From Cohnella faecalis (GTDB lineage Bacteria > Bacillota > Bacilli > Paenibacillales > Paenibacillaceae), in NCBI RefSeq assembly GCF_003570905.1, contig NZ_QXJM01000039.1:1240001-1304000 (forward strand): a DNA stretch of 64,000 nt, read 5' to 3'. Under the pieces are notes generated by a model. The model worked only from the letters and a program-made list of their open reading frames with translations, did no database searches and was not told where the DNA came from. This document shows, piece by piece, positions 10,034-20,149 of the stretch (the stretch's first letter is position 1; each line of letters opens with the position of its first letter). A program made the position numbers and the translations under genes.

Positions 10034-10732
10034 ATGAGTGAAAATAACGACAATCAACTGACGGATTTGATTATTGACGGGGTTAGCAGCTCCGCCGGAG
10101 GGCAATACCGGAATGTGAAAATTAACGGCGTCGGCAAGGTGGGAGGAGAGCTTGTTTCCCGCACGTTCGCCGCGAATGGACACATTAGCGTTCAGGGCAG
10201 CTTGCGCACCGAAGAGCTGGATTGCGACGGCAAGCTGTCCGTTCGCGGAAGCGCGCAAGTAACGAAGGGAACGGTCGACGGCATGGCCGGTATCGAAGGA
10301 GCTTTTCGCGGCGAGCATCTTATTTTGAACGGGCTGCTGACGGTCAGAGGAGATTGCGAAATCGAGCGCTTCGAAGCCGAAGGAGGCTTTACCGTCGACG
10401 GGCTTCTCAGCGCCGGTACGCTTGACGTTCGGCTGCATGGTCGAGGAAAAGCGAGGGATGTCGGAGTCGAGTGGATTCGCGTAAGGCAAGCGTCCAAGAG
10501 CAGATGGAATTTATTATGGCGGTGGGCGTTTCCGAAATTTTCCCCGGAGCTGCTTGCGGGAACGATTGAAGGAGACGACATCGACCTGGAATATACGATT
10601 GCCGATATCGTCAGGGGCAATCGGGTCGTCGTCGGCAAAGGGTGCGTAATCGGACGCGTCGAGTACAAGGATCATCTTTCCGTACACCCGGATGCAAAAG
10701 TGGGAGAGGAGGCGAAGTCCGGTGGCCGATGA
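10034..10732 (+). CDS. bacE: Bactofilin (YhbE/BacE-like)
   Basis: This 232-residue polymer-forming protein consists mostly of short beta-strand turns with regularly spaced glycines (for example GKLSVRGSAQVTKGTV), typical of a bactofilin beta-helix. ATG 10034 follows a G-rich ribosome site and lies 17 bases after yhbD. In Bacillus subtilis the yhbE and yhbF bactofilins are needed for flagellar assembly and motility. The same role is an inference here. The C-terminal half holds a more hydrophobic insert (WNLLWRWAFPKFSPELL) shared with the next gene. Confidence 0.82.
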   Translation: MSENNDNQLTDLIIDGVSSSAGGQYRNVKINGVGKVGGELVSRTFAANGHISVQGSLRTEELDCDGKLSVRGSAQVTKGTVDGMAGIEGAFRGEHLILNGLLTVRGDCEIERFEAEGGFTVDGLLSAGTLDVRLHGRGKARDVGVEWIRVRQASKSRWNLLWRWAFPKFSPELLAGTIEGDDIDLEYTIADIVRGNRVVVGKGCVIGRVEYKDHLSVHPDAKVGEEAKSGGR

Positions 10733-11393
10733 GACAAGACAGGACTTAAAGATGGTCGGAACGACTTCCTCTGGGGGAGGCCGATTTCGCAGCGTAAAAA
10801 TAACGGGGGAGAGCGTGCTGAACGGCGCAGTCGATTGCGATAAGCTGGCTTGCACGGGCGAGCTCGTCGTCAAGGGCGAATTGCGGTCGGATGAAGTCAA
10901 GGTTATGGGAGAATGCCGGATAGAAGGGCCTCTGAACGCGGGCTCGGTTCGCGGGCAAGGAGAAATCGAAGTGAAAGCAAGCGCCCGCGTCGAAACGATG
11001 AAGATGACGGGGAACGTCGATGTGGGAGGCCACTTCGAATCCGGAGATTTGCGATTGTTCGGGGGCTTTCGGGTCGAGGGGCTTCTTAGCGCGGAGCGGC
11101 TGGAGCTGCGCATGTATGGTCCGTGCCGCGCGAAGGAGATCGGCGGAGGGACGCTGATTGTGAAGCGCAGCCGTGCCGCGGCTCTCGCCAAATGGATCAA
11201 GCCGCATTCCCAGGCCATGCTGAACGTCGATATCGTGGAAGGAGACAGCGTGGAGCTGGAGCATACGACGGCCGGAATCGTCCGAGGAAACCGCGTCGTT
11301 ATCGGGCCTGGGTGCGAAATCGGGCGGCTCGAGTACCGCGATTCGCTCGTGCTTCACAAAAACGCTATCGTCAAAGACCAAGTGAAGCTATAA
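10722..11393 (+). CDS. bacF: Bactofilin (YhbF/BacF-like)
   Basis: This 223-residue protein is a paralogue of the preceding bactofilin with the same beta-helical repeat pattern and the same C-terminal IVRGNRVVIGPGCEIGR signature. The GTG start at 10722 follows AGGAGG and overlaps the end of the upstream gene by 11 bases, indicating coupled translation. The two bactofilins probably co-polymerise or act at the same membrane site. Confidence 0.82.
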   Translation: MADETRQDLKMVGTTSSGGGRFRSVKITGESVLNGAVDCDKLACTGELVVKGELRSDEVKVMGECRIEGPLNAGSVRGQGEIEVKASARVETMKMTGNVDVGGHFESGDLRLFGGFRVEGLLSAERLELRMYGPCRAKEIGGGTLIVKRSRAAALAKWIKPHSQAMLNVDIVEGDSVELEHTTAGIVRGNRVVIGPGCEIGRLEYRDSLVLHKNAIVKDQVKL

Positions 11394-11455
11394 TAACGTC
11401 TTGGGTCAAAATGACTCTTGGGTAGAAACGTTAACAACAGGGAGTGCATTCGAAG

Positions 11456-13001
11456 TGAGTCAACCTCAAAAAGCAGCATCGGCATCGTAGTTGCGGGTTT
11501 GCTGCTAGGTATTCTGATGGCGTCGATGGACAATACGATAGTCGCCACGGCAATGGGCAACATCGTCGGCGAGCTGGGCGGGATGGATAAGTTCGTGTGG
11601 GTCACCTCGGCCTACATGGTCGCGGAAATGGCAGGTATGCCGATATTCGGCAAGCTGTCCGACATGTATGGCAGAAAAAGATTTTTCGTGTTCGGCATCA
11701 TCATGTTTATGATCGGATCGGCGCTTTGCGGAACTGCGCACTCCATTACGGAACTGGCCATATACCGCGCGATTCAGGGCATCGGCGGGGGAGCTCTCGT
11801 TCCGATCGCGTTCACGATCATGTTCGATGCGGTGCCGCCCGAAAACCGCGGCAAGCTGGGCGGGTTGTTCGGAGCCGTGTTCGGCATGTCCAGCATTTTC
11901 GGACCGCTGCTCGGCGCTTATATTACGGACCATATCGCCTGGGAATGGATTTTCTATATCAATCTTCCGCTTGGCGTGATCGCTTTTATTATGATTGCGT
12001 TCTTCTACAAGGAATCGCACGAGCATTCGAAGCAGCAAATCGACTGGTGGGGCGCTCTGTCGCTCATCGGGGCCGTCGTCTGCCTCATGTTCGCGCTAGA
12101 GCTTGGAGGAAAAGACAACTTCGCTTGGGATTCCTGGAAAATCATTTCCTTGTTCGCCGGCTTTGCGGTTCTCGCGATTTCGTTTCTGATCGCGGAGACG
12201 AAGGCGGCCGAGCCGATTATCTCCTTCAGCTTGTTCAAGCAGCGGCTCTACGCGACGAGCATTCTGGCTGCCCTGTTCAGCGGCGCGGCGTTCATCGTCG
12301 CCTCGGTGTACATTCCAATCTTTATTCAGGGCGTGCTCGGCGGAACGGCTACCAACTCCGGGCTCGTTCTGCTGCCAATGATGCTCGGTACCGTCGTAAC
12401 GGCGACGTTGGGCGGGTTTCTGTTGACGAAGCTGCCGTATCGCAACATCATGGTGCCGACCTTCGCGATTCTCGTGGCGGGGACGGCACTCGTCGCGACG
12501 CTCACTTCCGATTCAACGCGTCTGCTCGTCACGTTGTACATGGTGCTGATCGGCCTCGGAATCGGCGCTTCGTTCTCCGTTCTGAGCAACGCCGCGATTC
12601 ACGGCTTGGCGGCCAGGCAGCGCGGTTCGGCCAGCGCTACTCTGAATTTCCTGCGTTCGCTTGGGATGACGCTTGGCATTACCGTATTCGGCATTATTCA
12701 AAGCCATTCTTTCTTGAACAAGCTTGCCGGAGAGTTCGGCGGAGGAGAAGGCGGAGGTCAATTGGCGATGCCGGAAGGCCTTGATTTCCAAGATCCGCAT
12801 TCGCTGCTGGACCCGTTGACGCGGGCCCAAATTCCGCAAGACGCGCTGGATAAAATCACGGATATTCTCTCCTCGTCGATCGTCAACACGTTCGCCTGGG
12901 CGATTATTCCGGCGGTGCTCGCGCTGGTCGTGTCCTTGTTCATGGGACGATCGAAGCTGGATCCTGCGGCGGAGCAAGAGGCCTACAACGCCTCGCATTG
13001 A
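11456..13001 (+). CDS. DHA2-family MFS exporter (14 TM), frameshift near the start
   Basis: The protein of about 515 residues is a drug:H+ antiporter of the EmrB/QacA type. It shows the early MDNTIVATAM motif, the GKLSDMYGRKR loop 2-3 motif, and about 14 hydrophobic segments. GTG 11456 is preceded by AGGGAG, but the frame breaks after V-S-Q-P-Q-K at a run of A residues (11468-11472). One more A would join it to the long frame. A second exporter of the same family follows. Substrate cannot be told from sequence. Confidence 0.82.
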
Positions 13002-13083
13002 TTTTTCCATCGTTCATATTGAGTTCACACAATGGTCTTACTCTAGCTCCAGACTGTATTGAAGAGAGCAGAGAGGTGTAAAT

Positions 13084-14592
13084 ATGACAGCGAAAACTAA
13101 CAACAGAGCGCTCGTTCTAACGGGCTTGCTGATCGGATTGATTTTTGCGGAGCTGGACGAGACCGTCGTATCGACGGCGATGCCGACGATCATCCGCGAG
13201 CTGCACGGGCTGTCGCTCTACGGCTGGGTTGCCGGCGTCTACATGCTGGCGGTGACGATGTTCATGCCGATTATCGGCAAGCTGGCCGACCTGTACGGCC
13301 GCAAAAAAGTGTACTTAAGCTGTATGGCCTTGTTCATCACAGGCTCTATCGTGTGCGGACTTTCCTCCTCCATGACGATGCTGCTCGCCGGGCGGGGCAT
13401 CCAAGGCATCGGTGCCGGAGGGCTAATGCCGCTCGCGTTGGTCATCATAGGCGATACGTATCCGCTGGAGCAGAGGGCGAAGATCCAAAGTCTGTTCGGG
13501 CCGATGATGATTTTGCCGCAATTGCTCGGTCCGACGGTCGGAGGCTCCATCGTCGGCCATATGAATTGGCACTGGGTGTTCCTGATCAATATTCCGGTCG
13601 GCCTTCTGGCCGCCGCAGTGCTGTCCATGGGAATGCGGGAATCGAGAGGGGAAGAGAAACGCTCGATCGACTGGGCGGGGGCGGTGACTCTCGTACTGGC
13701 GCTGCTATCGCTATTGCTCGCGCCGGTGCTGATCGACAACCAGGGACTGGCGTGGTCGTCTCCCCTTATTATCGGCTTGCTCGTTCTGTCCGCCGCGCTG
13801 ATCGCGCTGCTCGTCAAGATCGAGTCCAAAGCGAAGGAACCGATCATTCCGCTGCACTTGTTCCGCAATCGGAACGTCGTCGTCCTCTCGCTGCTGGTGC
13901 TCATTCTTATGCTCGGCCTAATGGGCGGCATCGCAACGTTCCCGTTCTTCGCCCAGAACGTCATGGGGCTGACGCCGACCGCTGCCGGTTATCTCATGTT
14001 GGCTTTCATGGCGGGAGCGATTCCGTCCAGCATCGTGAACGGCTTCCTCATTACGAAGGTTCCTTATCGGAATTTGTTCATCGTCTGCTTCGCCCTTCCG
14101 ATCGCCGGCTTCATTCTGCTGTCCCAGATCGGCCTCGGCACGACGGTGCTCTATATCGTCATCACATTTTTCATTCTCGGCCTGGGACTCGGGGCGCTGT
14201 TCGGCGGCGACAACCTGATCGTACAAGAGTCGGTGGAGAAGCAGCATAGCGGCGTTGCGCTCAGCACCGTTCAGCTGTTCCAGTCGCTCGGCGCGACAAT
14301 CGGCTTGAGCGTCTTCGGAAGCTTGCTCGCCCGGCATATCAAAACCGGCGTATCCGACTTGGCGGACCAGCTTCCGGCCGGCACGGCCGACAACATTGCG
14401 ACCGGAGGCATTCCCGCCGGGATTGCTCCCGACCTGCTGACGAAGGTGCAGACGGTGTTCGCGGAAGCGTTCCAGAACATTTTCGTCATATCGCTCGGCT
14501 TCGTAATCGCGGCTTTTTTCATCGTATGGTTTTTGAAAAAAGAAGTGCTGACGCCAAAAGAGAAAACAGCCGAAGCCGTATCGCTTCATTAA
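13084..14592 (+). CDS. DHA2-family MFS exporter
   Basis: This intact 502-residue protein is a second EmrB/QacA-type drug:H+ antiporter. It has ELDETVVSTAMPT in TM1, GKLADLYGRKK in the loop 2-3 motif and about 14 membrane segments. GAGAGGTG precedes ATG 13084. It follows a similar exporter after 82 bases, so the two may have arisen by duplication. The substrate is unknown. Confidence 0.85.
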   Translation: MTAKTNNRALVLTGLLIGLIFAELDETVVSTAMPTIIRELHGLSLYGWVAGVYMLAVTMFMPIIGKLADLYGRKKVYLSCMALFITGSIVCGLSSSMTMLLAGRGIQGIGAGGLMPLALVIIGDTYPLEQRAKIQSLFGPMMILPQLLGPTVGGSIVGHMNWHWVFLINIPVGLLAAAVLSMGMRESRGEEKRSIDWAGAVTLVLALLSLLLAPVLIDNQGLAWSSPLIIGLLVLSAALIALLVKIESKAKEPIIPLHLFRNRNVVVLSLLVLILMLGLMGGIATFPFFAQNVMGLTPTAAGYLMLAFMAGAIPSSIVNGFLITKVPYRNLFIVCFALPIAGFILLSQIGLGTTVLYIVITFFILGLGLGALFGGDNLIVQESVEKQHSGVALSTVQLFQSLGATIGLSVFGSLLARHIKTGVSDLADQLPAGTADNIATGGIPAGIAPDLLTKVQTVFAEAFQNIFVISLGFVIAAFFIVWFLKKEVLTPKEKTAEAVSLH

Positions 14593-14602
14593 GGCTTTGA
14601 AG

Positions 14603-14633
14603 AGCTCCGCTTTCCGCGAGGATGGGCGGAGCT
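14603..14633 (+). terminator. Possible terminator hairpin
   Basis: AGCTCCGC pairs with GCGGAGCT around a 15-base loop. Only a short T stretch follows, so termination is uncertain. Confidence 0.4.
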
Positions 14634-14682
14634 TTCCTAATGAAGGGCGCAGAGAACGAAGACGTTATTCGCCGGGTTATGC

Positions 14683-14688
14683 TATAAT
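14683..14688 (+). promoter_or_regulatory. -10 element of prfC
   Basis: TATAAT lies 40 bases before the prfC ATG. The matching -35 region is poor. Confidence 0.45.
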
Positions 14689-14727
14689 GGAAGCTGTCAT
14701 TTTCAAAAACGGAAGGAAATTCAAAAG

Positions 14728-16313
14728 ATGAGTTCAACGAAACCGGGCGAGCTGCGGCAAGAAGTCGAGAAGCGCCGCACGTTCGCGATTATTTCTCACC
14801 CGATGCGGGGAAAACGACGCTGACCGAGAAGCTGCTGCTCTTCGGGGGAGCGATTCATACGGCCGGTTCGGTCAAAGCGCGCAAAGCGGCGCGTCATGCA
14901 ACGAGCGACTGGATGGAAATCGAGAAGCAGCGGGGCATTTCCGTTACTTCCTCGGTAATGCAGTTTCAATATGCCGGCAAGCAGGTCAATATTCTGGATA
15001 CGCCGGGTCACCAAGACTTCTCCGAGGATACGTACCGGACGCTGACGGCCGCCGACAGCGCGGTCATGCTTATCGACGTCGCCAAGGGCGTCGAGGCGCA
15101 GACGATCAAGCTGTTCCAGGTGTGCAGCAAGCGCGGCATCCCGATCTTCACGTTCATTAACAAGCTGGACCGCGAAGGGCAAAACCCGTTCGACCTGCTT
15201 GAGGAAATCGAGCGCGTGCTCGGCATTCGTTCGGTTCCGATGAACTGGCCGATCGGCATGGGGCGGGAGCTGCACGGCGTCTACGACCGGATGAAAAATC
15301 AGGTTGAGCTGTTTAACGGCAAAGACCATTCGACGATCGAGGTCCGCAAGACGTCCGGCTATGACGATCCGATTATCCGCGAAATGGCCGGGGACTACCA
15401 CGCCGACCAATTGGCGCAGGATCTTGAGCTGCTGGATGTGGCCGGAGATGCGTTCGACTACGAGCGGGTGAAGCGGGGAGAGCTGACGCCTGTCTTCTTC
15501 GGCAGCGCCGTCAACAATTTCGGCGTGCAGACGTTCCTTGAGAACTTCCTTCAGCTCGCTCCGGCGCCGACGCCTCGCAAAAGCACGGACGGCTTGATCG
15601 ATCCGGAGAACGAGAAGTTTTCGGGCTACGTGTTCAAAATCCAGGCGAACATGAACCCGGCGCACCGCGACCGGCTGGCGTTCCTGCGTATTTGCTCGGG
15701 CAAGTTCGAGCGCGGGATGGCCGTGAAGCATGTTCGCGTAGGCAAAGAGATCAAGCTTTCGCAGCCGCAGCAGTTCTTGGCCCAAGACAGGGAAATCGTC
15801 GATACCGCCTATCCGGGCGACATTATCGGGTTGTTCGATCCGGGCATCTTCCGCATCGGAGACTCCTTAAGCGAAGGAAGCAGCATTACGTTCGACGAGC
15901 TTCCTACGTTTTCGCCGGAAATTTTCGCCAAAGTATCGGTCAAGAACGCCTTGAAGCAGAAGCAATACCTCAAGGGACTCGATCAGCTGACGGAGGAAGG
16001 CATGGTGCAGGTGTTCCGCTCGGTCGGTGTGTTCGAGGATACGTACCTCGGCGTTGTCGGGAACCTTCAATTCGAAGTGTTCCAATACCGGATGAAGAAC
16101 GAATACGGCGTGGAAATTCAGTTGAATCGCACCTCGTTCCAATTTGCGCGCTGGCTCGTCGCCGACAAGCTTGATCCGACGAAATTCCGAATCAACTCCA
16201 CGCTCGTCAAGGACAAGAACGATAACGATGTCGCCCTGTTCGAGAACGAGTACGCGATGCGCACCGCCATGGAGCGGATGCCGGATGTGAAGTTTTTGGA
16301 GACGGCTCCTTAA
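14728..16313 (+). CDS. prfC: Peptide chain release factor 3 (one-base frameshift)
   Basis: RF3 is a translational GTPase that releases RF1/RF2 from the ribosome. The joined protein is about 528 residues. The P-loop region reads ISHP then, after a one-base loss near 14802, AGKTTLTEK, where an extra G gives the expected HPDAGKTT. Downstream, DTPGHQDFSEDTYR (G3) and NKLDREG (G4) are intact. AAGGAA precedes ATG 14728. The break removes the P-loop from the long frame, so without correction no functional product would be made. That makes sequencing error the likely cause. Confidence 0.88.
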
Positions 16314-16329
16314 TATTGGTTGGTATAGA

Positions 16330-16362
16330 CCGCTTCCCTTCATAGGGGAGGCGGTTTTTTTT
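16330..16362 (+). terminator. Rho-independent terminator of prfC
   Basis: CCGCTTCCC pairs with GGGGAGGCGG across a short loop and is followed by eight T residues. Confidence 0.85.
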
Positions 16363-16410
16363 GATATATCCTCCGAAAAAGAAAGGGCATATTGAGGAGG
16401 ACAGTCGATT

Positions 16411-16439
16411 ATGATACTATTTGATACAAATTGTATCAT
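16411..16439. promoter_or_regulatory. Nested palindrome upstream of the surface-protein gene
   Basis: TGATACAA-A-TTGTATCA is a perfect 17-base inverted repeat at 16422-16438. An upstream ATGATAC (16411-16417) can pair with GTATCAT at 16433-16439 instead. It ends 19 bases before the ATG, a position suitable for a repressor site or a leader hairpin that hides the ribosome site. Confidence 0.5.
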
Positions 16440-16457
16440 TCGACAGGGGGCTCGATA

Positions 16458-19400
16458 ATGAAGAAGAGCGGCACGTTCGGCTTGGTGAGACGTGTTTTTT
16501 CGTTATGCGTCATTTTCGCTTTGGCTGCGCCATCGCTTGCAACGAATCGCGGCGTGGTGCCCGCGGCATTCGCTTCCAGTGTTCCGGCGGAGCCGAAGAT
16601 TGCGATTGCTGCGGGAGGGAGCCACTCGCTTGCTCTGAAAGAGGACGGAACGGTATGGACATGGGGCGAGAACGAATTCGGCCAGCTCGGGGCGGAAGGG
16701 TCGGGCGACAGACTTACGCCGGGTCAAGTGGATGGATTAAGCGGAATTGTCGACATTGCCGGCGGCTATGCCATTCCGTTGCTCTGGACGGGGAAGGGAA
16801 CGTATGGACATGGGGGCGCAACGACTTCGGTCAGCTCGGGGACGGCACGAAGACGAACCGTTTCGTTCCTGCGAAGGTGGCGGGCATCGGGGGGTGACGG
16901 CTATCGCCAGCGGCGATTATCGTACATTGGCTTTGACAAGCGACGGATCGGTATGGAACTGGGGAAGCAACGAAGCCGGTCAGCTTGGGGACGGCACGGC
17001 TGTGCAGAGCTCCGCCGTACCGGTTAAGGTGAGCGGTTTCGGGTCCGGTCGGAAGGCAATCGCAATCGCGGGAGGCAACGGCCCATTCGTCGCGCTTGCT
17101 TCTGACGGAACGGTATGGACGTGGGGCTACAATGCGTTCGGTCAGTTGGGAGACGGGACGAAGGATAATCGTTCCCAGCCGGTTCAAGCGATCTTGCCCG
17201 GCTCGGGCAAGGCAATCGCGGTTGCGGCGGGCACTGGCCATACCGCCATTCTCGAAGATGACGGGACGGTATGGGCATGGGGAAGCAACTCGGTCGGCCA
17301 GCTTGGCGACGATTCGGCAGCCGAGAGGCTGTCACCCGCGAAGGTAGCGGGGATCAGCGAGGTCGGCTCTATATCGGCGGGTTACTACCATACGCTTGCT
17401 TGAAAGAGGACGGAACGGTATGGACATGGGGGCAGAACAATGCCGGCCAGCTTGGGAACGGCGATAAGACGATGGCGAGCGCGCGGCGCCCGTGCAAACG
17501 TCGATTTTGACCGATGTCGTCGCCATTGCCAAAGGCAGCCGCCACAATATCGCTCTTAGAAGCGATGGAACGGTATGGACTTGGGGCTTCAATCTTAGCG
17601 GTCAGCTCGGAGACGGCAAGCGAGTCGATCAATATGTACCGACGCAAGTTACGGGTTTGAGTCTGAAGGTTCCCGTCCTGACGCTGGACTCCATGATTTT
17701 GCGTTGGCAAAAGAAAGCGAGAAACAGCTGACGGTAACGGCGAATTATACGGACGGAACAACGAAGGACGTAACGTTGCTCGCAGCCTACGAGTCTTCCG
17801 ATTCGGCAGTCGCTTCGGTAAGCGAAGAGGGCCTCGTCAAGGGGCTGACTGCCGGACAGACGGCCGCCATTACCGCGACATTCGAAGGTCGGAAGGTGTC
17901 CGCTACAGTTACGGTTACGGCGGAGCTTCCCGTTTTGACGCTGGATTCGTATGATTTTACATTGGCAAAAGGAAGCACGAAGCAATTGGCGGTAACGGCA
18001 AGCTATGCGGACGGAAGCACGAAGGAAGTCACAGCGTTTGCGACATATCTGTCTTCCGATCCGGCGGTTGCTTCGGTGAGCGCAGCGGGTCTCGTCAAGG
18101 GACTGACCGCTGGACAGACGACTGTCGTTACCGCGACATACGAGAAGCAGAAGGTATCCTCAACGGTCAGAGTCGCGAGCCCGCCGGAAACTCCGGTTAT
18201 TTCTTTGAATGCGTATGATTTCATCGTCGTTCAAGGAAACACGAGGCAATTAGTAGTGACGGCGAACTATTCGGATGGGAGAACCGAAGACGTGACCTCG
18301 CTATCCGTTTTTCAGTCATCCGCTCCGGAGTCGGTCTCTGTCAGCGCGGCGGGCCTGGTGACTGGATTAAGCTCGGGACAGCAGGCGACTATTACCGTCA
18401 CTTATCGAGGTCAGTCGTTATCTGCCTCCGTAAGAGTGGTTAGTTCGCCGGAAGCTCCGGTTATCGTTTTGAACAGCTACGATTTTACGTTGGTTGCAGG
18501 CAGCGTGAAGCAGCTGCTCGTGACGGCGAGCGACGGGGATGGAGGCACGGAGGACGTTACGGCTTTAACGGCGTTCCGATCGTCCGACCCGGCAGTCGCC
18601 ACGGCGAGCGCCGAAGGGCTCGTGACGGCGATAACCGCCGGGCAAGCGGTCGTAACCGCAACATACTTGGGGCAATCGGTATCGGCAACGGTTCATGTTA
18701 CGAATAAGACCGTAACGAGTCCGGGCTCGGGAGGAGCGGGTATGCCTCCTTTGATATGGACTTTCGATCCGCCGGACTGGATGACGGGGCTGTCGCCGTC
18801 CTCTTCGTGGAATACAGCCGTAGGGAGAGAAGAAGCTTCGGGCGAGGCGATCTATCGCTTGAACGGAGAGTCCGCGATGCGGCTTGCGAAGACGGCGTCC
18901 GCGAATACGAAAGTATGGACGATCGGCGTCAAACAATCCGGGAGCTCGGTCTTAGTCGTCCCCTTCCCGGCTGCGAAAGCGGCGTTTGACATATCCGGAG
19001 GCTCCGGAACGATCCTTTTTGCGACGGAGGCGGGCTCATTTTCGTTGCCGCTGTCTGTCCTTGTCCTGAAAGCGAACGGAGCTTTGGAAGGGAATGAAGG
19101 GGAAATTCGTATTGAGATTTCTCCGTCCGAAGGGCCGGGGGCAGCTTGAAAACGGCATGGCAGGCCAGCGGGATCACCCTTCTCGGTGCACTGGCCGTTA
19201 CGTTCGAGCTTACGATAACTAGCGGCGGGACGAGTCGAACGATCGACGACTTCGGAGATTCATTTGTCGTCCGTTCGTTCCCGGTCGGCAACGGCCCGAT
19301 CGATTCGGAGCGGACATCCGTGTTTTACGGCAAGGAAGGAGAGGGGGAGCCCGGCTTTGCTCCGGCCCGCTTTTTCAAGGACCCGGTCGGCGTCTACCAT

Positions 19401-20009
19401 GCGATAGTTAGCCGGACGGGGAACAGCACTTATGCGGCGGGCTATAAGAAAGCGGTCTTTCTTGACTTGGGCAGCCATTGGGCGGAGCGGGTCGTCGATA
19501 AGCTGGCTGCGAAAGGACTTCTCAGCGGCAAAACCGAATCAGCCTTCGCACCCGACGAGCGGATTACCCGGGCGGAATTCGCTTCATTGCTCGTCAAGGG
19601 ACTCGGCTTACAGGATGAACAGGGTGCGAGCGCATTCCGGGACGTCAAAGAGCCTTCATGGTATGCAAAGGACGTATCTATCGCCACAGGGAAGGGGCTG
19701 TTGACTGGCGATCCCGGAGGAAGCTTCCGTCCGAATGCTCCGCTTACTAGGCAAGAGCTGGCGGTCATCATCGCGAATGCCCTTCGCTACGCAAAGCCGC
19801 AGGAAAAGCTCGCTGAAGCGAGTCTCGCTTCGTTCACCGATGCGTATCGCGTGCCGGGATGGGCCGAGGGAGCGATGCGAACCGTTGTTGCCGCGGGCAT
19901 TCTAAGCGGTGACGGATCGGGCCGATTGAATCCGGGGGGATATGCGACGCGCGCTCAAGCGGCCGTCGCAGTAGAGAGATTGCTGCAAAAACTCGGATTT
20001 ATGGATTAA
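16458..20009 (+). CDS. RCC1-repeat / Ig-like / SLH-domain surface protein (six one-base frameshifts)
   Basis: The joined product is about 1,185 residues. A signal peptide occupies roughly residues 1-45. Then follow RCC1-type blades recognisable by repeated DGTVWTWG and GQLGDG, four Big_2-like Ig domains each with an SSDPAVAS-type segment, a spacer after an SGGAG linker, and three C-terminal SLH motifs (for example WAERVVDKLAAKGLL and ITRAEFASLL). SLH motifs tether proteins to pyruvylated wall polymer. Frames change near 16771, 16891, 17400, 17483, 17692 and 19145, always in the direction of one lost base. The inverted copy at 31.1 kb has the missing T of the last break. A cell-surface adhesive or structural role is inferred. 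Confidence 0.75.
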
Positions 20010-20014
20010 GCGAA

Positions 20015-20049
20015 GCAAGTTCTGCTCGACTAGGGCAGAACTTTTTTTG
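20015..20049 (+). terminator. Rho-independent terminator after the surface protein
   Basis: AAGTTCTGC pairs with GCAGAACTT around TCGACTAGG and is followed by a T run. The same hairpin recurs near 30,186-30,222 (inverted) and 32,205-32,238. Confidence 0.85.
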
Positions 20050-20149
20050 GTGCCTTTAAAGCGCTGTTATTTCTAAAGTGCCGGACTGTCTTAAACGCGT
20101 CGCAAAGTGTAAAATAAGGTCACAATGATTTGGGAAGCGGGCGAGGCAA

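Noticed and set aside
16458-19149. Several separate genes for the RCC1, Ig-like and SLH parts
   Set aside because: Each frame change is one base in the same direction, occurs inside a recognisable repeat, and leaves no start signals for the following piece.
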